A stretch of 64,000 bases of DNA. Source: Oscheius onirici. Lineage: Eukaryota > Nematoda > Chromadorea > Rhabditida > Rhabditidae. The translations under genes were made by a program, and so were the position numbers. The notes under the pieces were generated by a model that worked only from the letters and a program-made list of their open reading frames with translations, was not told the origin of the DNA and searched no databases. Shown piece by piece: positions 10,880-19,363 of this stretch. The stretch covers positions 5,890,001 to 5,954,000 of the forward strand of contig OW051472.1 in NCBI GenBank assembly GCA_932521025.1. The letters are read 5' to 3'. Numbering within the stretch: the first letter of the stretch is position 1; each line of letters starts with the position of its first letter.

Positions 10880-12176
10880 ATGACCGTTGATAGTGGAGGA
10901 GAGTACAGTGGCTCCTACAGTATTGGAGAAGTGATCGGAGATGGAGCCTTCGGGACTGTCGTCTTGAGCAGGAGAAAGACTGATGGACTGGAGGTGAAGA
11001 CTGATTATTTCAGTAGAAAGGGTTCTTTTCAGACGGTGACCAAACACATAAAATCGTCAGAGGTGCTAGCAGATTGTTGGATAAAATGTCCGAGAAGAGC
11101 AAGAATGGTCCCTATGGAAGTTCATCTTTTGGAGAGGCTAAAACATAGGAACATTATTAATGTGAGTGCTTCCACAAAAAACCCCCCACAGAAGCGTCTT
11201 TTTTCTGTTCGAAGCGGGGATTTTCTAGATTTTGATGCTCAAAATCCTAATGAATTTCAGTTAGTCGAGATGTTCGAAAGTCCTTACGATTACTACCTGG
11301 TAACTGAAAGACGACCGGCCGGAATCGACTTGTTCAATTTTTTGGCCAGACATCCGCCTATGGATGAGGCTCTAGCTTCTCACATCTTCAGACAAGTACC
11401 TACATTGGTATTGCCTCAAAATACTTAGCTTTTAGGTAGTTTCCGCAGTTTCCCATCTCCATTCTCTGTCAATTTGTCACCGTGACCTCAAGGACGAAAA
11501 CGTGATAATTGACAGCAGCTTGCACTGTAAATCACTTCCGCTACTCATTTGTTCGCCTTCTTTTCAGGCGTTCTGATAGATTTCGGTTCGGCAGCCTACT
11601 TTGGAGACGGAATTGTCTTCTCCTCGTTCAGCGGGTCGACTGTCAATCAGAGTCCGGAGGTTGTAAGAGGCGAACTCTATCTGGGACCAGAGGTCGAAGT
11701 CTGGTCTCTGGGAGTTCTGTTGTATACTCTAATCCATTTTGACGTCCCTTTCCAAAACGAAGAGGACATCTTGAATCACAATCTGACAATTTCCAAGGAA
11801 ATCTCGGAAGGTAACATTTTGCCTTTTTCGGTCTAAACATCATTTTCTGCAAAGTTGTAGCTTTTACTCTTTTCTACAACTTCACCAAATATGAAAAGGC
11901 TAAAAAACATTATCTTCGTGGTGAAAAGGAGGGAAATTTGAACATTTTCCTTATTATGCGGTAGTTTTAGATTTGGAGGGACTCATCCGCGGCTGTCTAA
12001 ATCCCTATGTTTGTCTTCGAAACTCCGTCGAGCATGTTGAAAAACACCAATGGACAAGTTTTCCTATTTCATACGATGAATTGCTGTCACGCTTCCGTGA
12101 ACCTTCTGGAGATGAAGAAGAGTCGCTTCGAGAAGATTCCTTCATGAACTCATTTCTTGCTCAAATTGAGATATAG
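10880..12176 (+). CDS. PAS-kinase-type (PASK-like) Ser/Thr kinase, catalytic domain only
   Basis: Exons are 10880-10993, 11033-11161, 11261-11395, 11436-11526, 11568-11810 and 11971-12176, all phase-matched, for 305 residues. Motifs are [10 protein letters not shown], the TVTKHIK lysine, [30 protein letters not shown] and [16 protein letters not shown]. The [23 protein letters not shown] and DFGSAAY stretches match the PASK catalytic domain more closely than CAMK or PIM kinases. PASK senses nutrients and phosphorylates metabolic enzymes in yeast and mammals. Here no PAS domain precedes the kinase: the frame begins 15 residues before the glycine loop. Introns of 37-43 nt are typical of the window. 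It could instead be a diverged relative that lost regulation. Confidence 0.8.
11846..11884. repeat. Palindromic intronic repeat, copy 2
   Basis: CTGCAAAGTTGTAG pairs with CTACAACTTCA-type sequence in the PASK-like intron 5. The outer arms are eroded. Confidence 0.55.
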
Positions 12177-12435
12177 CCTGACATTGTGTACAATCAAAAC
12201 GGGTTCCAGATTTCTAATAAAGCTTTATCGAACCTGCTCAAAAAGGGAGAATTGAAGTTTGAGAAACAGACTCGACAGTTCACGCGTTTGTATGGTGTCT
12301 AACAAAGCTTTATTGAACAGAGCACTACAGATGGCTCCACGGCCCAAAAGATGGAGAGAAATCGTTCTTTAGGAAAGAATATTCTAGTATTTTTAGAAAA
12401 CAAGCAAAGCAGTGTGACGTCACTCGAAATTTTTC

Positions 12436-12921
12436 TTACTTTCTTCCGTAAGGTGGCGGAGGACGGAAGAGTTCGTTGTAGGTCGGTGGAGGAGATTGAT
12501 TACTTCCAGTGTCAGAGCCGGTATTTCCTTCGGCAATCTTTTTCTTCGTGAGGGGAAGAGGAGCATCCAGTTCACCGAAATGAACTTCTGAAAAGGTTTG
12601 ACTTTGTGAAAACTGTTTCTCTTCTATTTTTAGTTTTTTTAGTCGAATACTGCATTTTTAGCTTTTCAGTGTTTTGCAAAGTTGTAGGACGAATCAGAAC
12701 CTACAACTTTCCAGAACATCGCAGTGCTGAAAACTGCAAGAAAAGGGGTGCTTCAATTCTTTTGACGTAGAAAACTAACTGCAAATATGACGTCTGCCGA
12801 GATGTTTCTTCAAGTTGGACTTGGTCCTTTTCTCCAGTATCTCCTTCAAGGCGAACATGGGAACGGAGAGAGCCAGAAATGTTCCTGCGGCGACGGCCGG
12901 AAGAGCAACGAGAGACGCCAT
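12436..12921 (-). CDS. Small membrane protein with C-terminal PPxY motifs
   Basis: Exon 1 is 12780-12921 and exon 2 is 12436-12587, joined in phase over a 192-nt intron with a GTTAGT donor, giving 97 residues. The N-terminus is one hydrophobic segment (SLVALPAVAAGTFLALSV), followed by a basic region. The tail has PPPTY and PPPPY, which are binding sites for WW domains such as those of Nedd4-family ubiquitin ligases; small PPxY membrane adaptors recruit these ligases (Ndfip-type proteins are one known example, but there is no sequence match here). Upstream, 5' UTR exons and a TATA box fit a normal promoter. The intron carries the palindromic repeat. Function is inferred from the motif only. 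Confidence 0.6.
12671..12720. repeat. Palindromic intronic repeat, copy 3
   Basis: GTTTTGCAAAGTTGTAG and CTACAACTTTCCAGAAC pair around a 14-nt loop in the PPxY gene intron. Confidence 0.7.
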
Positions 12922-13216
12922 CTTCGAGTGACGTCAGCGAGTATTTGAGCACAATGTGGAAGACTATAGGGGCCTGATCAGGTCAATCCTGTAAGAACGT
13001 GAGCTCGGAAAAAGAGATGTACTCACTTATCCGAAATCGTCCAGATTGTTTGGGAAGACGCGGTAGAAGATTGTGGGAGCCAACCTCGTAGAGTTCAGGT
13101 ACGAGACCTAGACAAGAGAAAGGTGATGTCTGGGAGAGACAGACCGAGAATGGACGGAAGAGATAAGAGAGAGAGGGGAGCGCACTGAACGGGGTTACCT
13201 CGACCTGTATGGGCCG

Positions 13217-13223
13217 TTTTATA
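13217..13223 (-). promoter_or_regulatory. TATA box for the PPxY gene
   Basis: TATAAAA on the minus strand lies about 300 nt before the start codon. Splice sites at about 13107 (TTGTCTAG acceptor), 13026 (GTGAGT donor) and 12990 (TTACAG acceptor) suggest a 5' UTR with introns between it and the ATG. Confidence 0.45.
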
Positions 13224-13736
13224 CGAAGCGGATTACCGAGTCTGACGGTCAAAAGATACCGTAAAGGAGAGAGACAACAGACACGACTAGATTAGCATAA
13301 GACGGGTTGCGACCGACAATTCGCCAATACAGAACTGCGTCAAACGACTTTCAGACGGTTAACTCTTTGATTTTTAGTCAGAAGAAATAAACAGATGTTT
13401 GTGTCCCGAAGAAAGTGTTATATAGACGTTGGGGAAACAAACACGTCCTTCAGGAGAGTTGTGTAACTGTGACGCCTGTTGACGCAATTGTCAATGAACC
13501 CCTGAACTATCCGAAACTTTGAGCTTTGAGCTTTTTCTATCCAAAACAGTATTCATGAGGGTCATGAGAAAGCTCGTGACAGTCATCGAAAAAAACATGA
13601 TGTAATCCTGTGCGAACAGGAAGCGTTTGGACATATGAGTCGATCTGTGCGAAGCGATATAAGATCATTGTGACTAAATATCACAAAGAACGGAACCTTG
13701 AGCCACAGACTCGGCAGTTCACACGTCATCAAGCCA

Positions 13737-13924
13737 TATAGTCTGTTCAAAAAATAGAGAGCATAATTTGAATTGGCCCGCGCTTTTTGGTTGGCTGAGT
13801 ATCCAAAATTACATGCTGTATCATCCTACGCAGCTATATTCCCGCCAATTTGATTTGAAAACAGTTCTACGAAGAAATCGCGGGCCAATTCAAATTATGC
13901 TCTCTACATTTTGAACAGACTATA
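13737..13924. mobile_element. MITE with 44-bp terminal inverted repeats
   Basis: A 188-bp element has arms 13739-13782 and 13879-13922 that are inverted copies, apart from a small mismatch. The ends read TAGTCTGTTCA and lie between TA dinucleotides, as for Tc1/mariner-type target duplications. No coding capacity is present. Confidence 0.8.
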
Positions 13925-14081
13925 GCCTCGATAGTTCTCACTGTTTTGAATATAAGGTTTTTTTGAGCTGAAAGGAAATTCGCTTCATAAACAAGTGCCA
14001 GGACAAACAAGGTCTTAAACAAAGAATTAACAAAAAAAACGAAACTGGATAAGAAGACAAACAAGAAACTGTTCATTTCTG

Positions 14082-16715
14082 TTACAGATTGAAGAGAGCT
14101 GTTACAAGAAAAATGGCTCCGGAAAGTGTGGCAAGAGTAGCAGGCTTGGGGGTAGTTGGAGGACCATCCTTGACTGGATCGTATCCTAAAAACTCCCATG
14201 TTCAGTTTTCTATATGAACCTACTAATAAAGCTTTGCACTTGACCCTTGATGATGGCTCTAGCCGGGGCCAAGACTGCCGGTTCTCCTGGATAAGACGGG
14301 TACATGTCGGAGCTGAAATCCGTGTGTCACCAAAACTTTCGCTGTCTCACCAATGGGCTGTGCCGTTGATCAGGATTGAGGTGGCTCCGATGGTACTGTT
14401 GTTAAAGTAGGTTCCGAGCAAGTGCCACGGATCCATTGAACCGTTCGGTAGTACGATATTTGTCGCCTGAAACTCTTTAAAGCTACTTCTGACTCTTACA
14501 TAATATTTGTCCGCGCCTCCGTAGTACTTTTGCGCGTTCCAATTGGTGTTATAGACATGGTCCATGGTAATGTCCTGCCCGAACATGTCCGTACACATGT
14601 CAATGAAATAGTTCAGGGGAATGGTACTTCCGAAGACGTTGTCTCCCTGATCAGTAGTCTAAATATACGACTGTGAATGAAATATATATTGTCCACCTGC
14701 ATGAAGCCTAACTCGTTACAGCACAACCACATCCAGCCTAAAATATTTAAATGAAGCCAAAATATATAGTTGTTCGTGTGCCTCACCTCTGGCAGCAGCA
14801 TCTAAAATTAGACGTTTTTGACCAAACACCACTCGACTCACTATCTTCGCCCATTTCAGTAACGTTCACCATACTGACGTTTTTAATGGAATCCGAGTAG
14901 CTGTTTTGGAAGGTGCCGGAGTTGTCTCCGTAAATCTGAAGGAAGGCTTCTTTTTTGAAATATTGTAATACTAACCACATCATACCACATCATCAAGCTG
15001 TAGACTCTGTCAACGGGATCGGGGATGGACGCATTGGTCATAATGTTACAGACAGCCGCATCCGTAAGAACTGTCTCCGTCTTGGTGCTCTGAAGAAAAA
15101 TAGTATAAAATCTTGTTTAAAAAGTTTTTTTTTACTAGAAATTTCAACTTTTCATTGCTCTCAAACGTTATAGAACAGAACAAGGGCTACAACTTTGAAG
15201 AACACGTCCAAGAAAATGGGTCCGAAAAAGACCGTATGCCTACTTTTAGAGAGGACCAGCCGTCTACGACGACTGTCGCTGCCCTGGCGCCTGCGGCGCT
15301 CAGAAGTGCGAAGAATGTTGTCCAAGCATTAGATTTCTCGTTCCCACTCTAAGTTCAAAACTAACTATGTAATCCTAAGAATAACTAACTTGTCCTGATT
15401 TGTTCGTGGCCATGGACAAACAAACAAACAAACAAATAAACAGAGTCTACCACAGGCACTATTGCGCTTTAGTAGTAGAGAGATACGGCGAAAAAAGACT
15501 AACCTGTCCATCATAGGTGTACTGAGACATTCCCTGATAAACGTTGTATAAATTTCCAAAAAGATTTGTAATGTCCAGTTTCGTCGTGTTCTTGTTGAAC
15601 GCGGGAACGAGGCTGCAAGAAAATTGTTTTCCTAACAGTCACAAATCCGTACTGTAGCTGTTGGCTGAGCTTGTCTCTTCCGGCCTCGGTCATTGTCAAC
15701 TTCTGAATGGCTTGGAAAGCCGTTTTGGTGGCGTTGGCACAGTCTGGCTGCGTCACCCACAGATCGTCGTTAACGCCCATTGCGTATTCTGACAGTTTGG
15801 ATACTGAAAAGCTTAACAGGAGCTTACCGTAGAAGTCTAGCTTCAAGTTTACAACACCCGACGAAGCCACGGAACCAACTGTCAAAAAGTCGTATTTGCT
15901 CCTGAATGTGTGTTATCTAGCTCACGCTTAGGTTTTTCAGCTTTGTGATGTTCAAAAAAGTATAGCGAGAGTTTCAAATGCTTTGGTCATAGTAAAAACA
16001 CGATTTGTTTTTCTTCAAGATTAAAGAAACATCAACTAGCAGATTAGATTCTTTCCACTCATTTGTATTGATGATAAAAAATAGAGTCTCACCTGAACCA
16101 AGCTGCCAGAGCTCCTGGATAGGATCCTCCAAACGTCACCCATCGCGGGTTGTTGAACCCATGAAGCTGATTCATCGACTCGATAAAGTAGGCGAGATCG
16201 GCCAATGCCTGGGTAGAAGTGAGAAGTCGAAGACTTGAGGTGTTCATGTTGTTTATCGGCCAACTAATATTGGAATGTAATGTATTAAAAGCAGAAAACC
16301 TGTCTCCAAAGAAACGATGTTCTAGGTCGAATACTAAGGCTCCATATTCGGCTGCCCATTGCAAATATTGAACCTAAACTTTCTGTTTAACACAAGTTCA
16401 AGTCTTTCTTACATCAGGATCGGCAGCCCAGTGTCCGCTCTCGGGTCCCTCTCCTCCAATCATCAAAAAGATAATTGAATTGTTTCTGTCGTACTTTGGA
16501 TTCAAGTAGTACTTTTGCTTCCAGGTGGCAGTATTGTACTGATCAAAATGGTCCACTTTCTGGTCGAACCACAAAGTTTGGAGGTACGGATACTGTGCAT
16601 CCAGTTTACTCGACTTTCTCTCCTGCTCGAACAGTCTCTTTTTCCAGTAGCCGGGAGGACGCGGAATGGCCGAAAGGGCTCCAATTGCCAAGATGAGGAG
16701 AAGGAGCAGTTTCAT
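14082..16715 (-). CDS. S28 serine carboxypeptidase (thymus-specific serine protease / prolyl carboxypeptidase family)
   Basis: Fourteen exons run 16413-16715, 16300-16373, 16093-16263, 15828-15901, 15653-15788, 15504-15612, 14976-15089, 14842-14935, 14787-14801, 14697-14737, 14500-14658, 14351-14466, 14224-14312 and 14082-14185; all phases match and give 532 residues. The signal peptide is MKLLLLLILAIGALSA. Catalytic Ser is in GGSYPG, Asp in NGSMDPWH and His in GTAHCSDM, each split from the others by introns. FDQKVDHF, MIGGEGPE and RFFG are family marks. S28 enzymes remove C-terminal residues or N-terminal dipeptides after Pro or in lysosomal processing. The hydrophobic C-terminus (SGAIFLVTALFNL) after a Pro/Thr linker suggests a GPI anchor. 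One exon is only 15 nt. The ATG follows TTTTTGCAG by 2 nt (spliced-leader acceptor). Confidence 0.93.
15161..15205. repeat. Palindromic intronic repeat, copy 4
   Basis: CTCAAACGTTATAGAAC and GGCTACAACTTTGAAGAAC form a partly paired arm in the S28 peptidase intron. Confidence 0.5.
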
Positions 16716-19363
16716 CCCTGCAAAAAGAAAAGGTAGCAATCGAGAAGTGAAAAGAATGTTTGAGAACAGTCTTAAGTCTTCTTATCGGGCTCTACTGAAA
16801 GTGATAACGATTACATGACTCTGAAGTGGTGGCTAACATTTGATGTTGTAAGGACAAAATATCATCTTCCACTGGTAGAAATTTTCATTCACTGGTGGGG
16901 AAAACATCAAATTGAACAAATCGTGTCCCAAAATGTTGAGTTTTCAGATTTGTTGAGAAAGTCGAGCACGGTCTTGTCCAGGTTGTTAGACAAATGTTAA
17001 AGGTCAGATTACTGTAATACTAAAAACGAAGAGATTTTAAACCTTATCGAAATGTCACACCAAACCCAAACCCTGAATGAATCTTTTTATAAAATACTTG
17101 TTGTTTTCAGCATCACGGTTAGTTGAAGATAATTGGCTCGGAAACGTACATAATTCCCGGCTCGTCTTCACCAATTTTCCTACTGACAATTTTCCTACTT
17201 GTAAGTGCTTTCGCTGTTACGTTTATCTGCTCATCCAGTCGTTCAGATCGATTTCCAAACTCGAACGTGTTTACCTCATGGTGCCAAGGTTACCCGTCTC
17301 TGTCCCTCACTCATAACCAAAACCCTTTCCAGCTGTCTTTATTACCCAACAAAATATCGGCCAGGTATCTCCTAATTAGAATCCGGAGAGAGGCAATTAC
17401 CGGTTTAGTCCCAGCTGTCTGGGTCTGCATTTGGCAGACTCCCTCCGCGTGTGTTTTTCTCCTCCTCGTTCAATCGACTGTTGGTTTCGGTTGAGCGAGA
17501 AGCCGTCGGATCAGCTGACAAGGGGACTGCCACCTGGGGCGGCGCAGCCTTGAACAGTTCACAATATGCGGAGAACGAGGGACGGAAAGCATTGTCTTTT
17601 GTTGTGATGAATCGCGACGTCATTCTCCCAAACTTCAGTGCTGAATTCAATGCTGCGAAAAATATATGGCGAAAGAAAGACTGACTCAGAATTTTCGAGA
17701 ATTCCTGTCAGTCTCTCGCCTTTGCCTAAATTATTCTCTTTTCCTTTATCAGTCGATTATCTGAAATGTTTGTGTAATGAGATTCATGAGCGAAACAGTT
17801 TCGTATCCTCCAATCGTTTCTCTCTGCTTCATCTAAAAGCAAGTTCGATTCTATTTTAACCGCTTTTAAGAAAATGAACTATTAAAGACCGCTCATTTAA
17901 TACAAGTAAATTGTTTTTCGAATCCATAGCCTATCATTGATCCACAGTCTCGACAGTTCATATTCTTCTGTTTTAGAAAAAGTTTCGAAATCTGATGTTG
18001 GATTTCCTAACTTTTGAACGTCTAGGTTACTGGTTGTTAGAGCTGATGGCTCCGGTCGGACCTCCCCCAGCAACAGTCCCATTTTCTCTTTCCCCGAACT
18101 CGGTGATGTCAACTCTTTCTCTATTTTTCATAACCCCGGGGCTGCTTGACTCGGTCTCGCCTTTTGCACATAATCTCCTCAAAAGACCGCCTTCTGACAA
18201 GTTTTGGGAGGTGGGTGGAAAGGAGAGAGGCTGTTTGTCGCTTTCAAACTGTCCTCACCACCACCTCCCTACCAAATGGAAGCTCGTGTAAGTCGGCTTG
18301 AGAGAGCGGGCCTAAGCCTTCTATTAGAAGCGCCCATCTTTAACAAATACGCCTCTTTTTCGGGGGCACTTTTGAACTTTATTTATGTTCTGCAAATTTG
18401 TAGCTCTTGAAATCCTCTACAAGTTAGTTGAACATCAAAAAGCTCAAGAATGTCGTTTCGGACCGAAAAAAAAACCCGTATTCATAGAAGATGGTCCTTC
18501 TAATAAGGGCTTTAGGATAACCTACGGGCTGATCATCTCTGTCCAGTCGCGTGTGTCTCACCGCATTCGAGTCAAAACTGCTTGCGCTGTGCGCAGTTTC
18601 GTATTCGAGGACCATTGCCCGTAGGCGGAGTAACGAGATCTTGGATGAGATCATCTTTTAGACACACTCCATCCACATTCCCGGCTCGCCCTACAGTAAA
18701 GGAAAGTACGTTCTGCACGAGGACGAAAAGAGACGGCGTTCTTCCAGTCAGAACGAAGTAAGAGGCAGGCTCTTTTTCATAGCACCATTCCTATTGTAAT
18801 TCCTATTGTAATCGTCCCAATACTGTCATACAGTCTGCTCAGAAAGACAGTGCCGTTACCGATATCCTCTCCGTTCTCCACCCAAAGATTAGTAAATACT
18901 TCCAGGATGTTTTGCTTTTAAAGTTGTAGAGGCGATCATGTTTTAGCAGAACAAAGGTCGAAAATGTAAGCGTTCTCTACAAAAATTGAGATTAATTCTC
19001 AAAGTCCCAGTATGGAGGTAATGTAGGCAACGATACGCTGTTCACTCCAAATCTTTCCAAAAGAAGTTCTAAAACTATCCGTCTGATTAAAAGAGCCAAC
19101 ACATGTCCGAAAAATGAAAGAGGCAGGCCGCTCTTTGCACTTTTCCGTGTCGGCTGTCCCTTCCGTCCCACCTCCCGTAAATTATGCCTCCTCTTTCTGA
19201 TGAATTGAACCCTCTTTCGAGGGAATCCCTCGACTCTAAGAGGACAGCCAAAGTGCTCAATTTGGCTCTTCTGCACTCCCTTTTTATCTCATTCCCCAGC
19301 GAGTTAACTCTTATTCTGCCCTCTGGAAAGTCGTTTTCCCAAGAAAAAAGCCAATTTCAGAAC
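16716..19363. other. Intergenic region with dispersed repeats
   Basis: No convincing gene. It contains palindromic-repeat copies near 18386-18440 and 18908-18955, a 9-bp inverted pair (CCTACGGGC at about 18521 and its complement at about 18618), and a transposon-end-like TACAGTCTGCTCA near 18830. A hydrophobic frame at 17123-17494 lacks an ATG. Confidence 0.5.
18386..18440. repeat. Palindromic repeat, copy 5 (intergenic)
   Basis: GTTCTGCAAATTTGTAG pairs with CTACAAGTTAGTTGAAC upstream of the Clc-like gene. Confidence 0.5.

Noticed and set aside
15421..15445. AAAC-repeat tract as a telomere-like or regulatory array
   Set aside because: Only about five units in an intron; an ordinary microsatellite.
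17123..17494. Hydrophobic 123-codon plus-strand frame
   Set aside because: It starts without an ATG, and splice sites around it do not give a coherent model.
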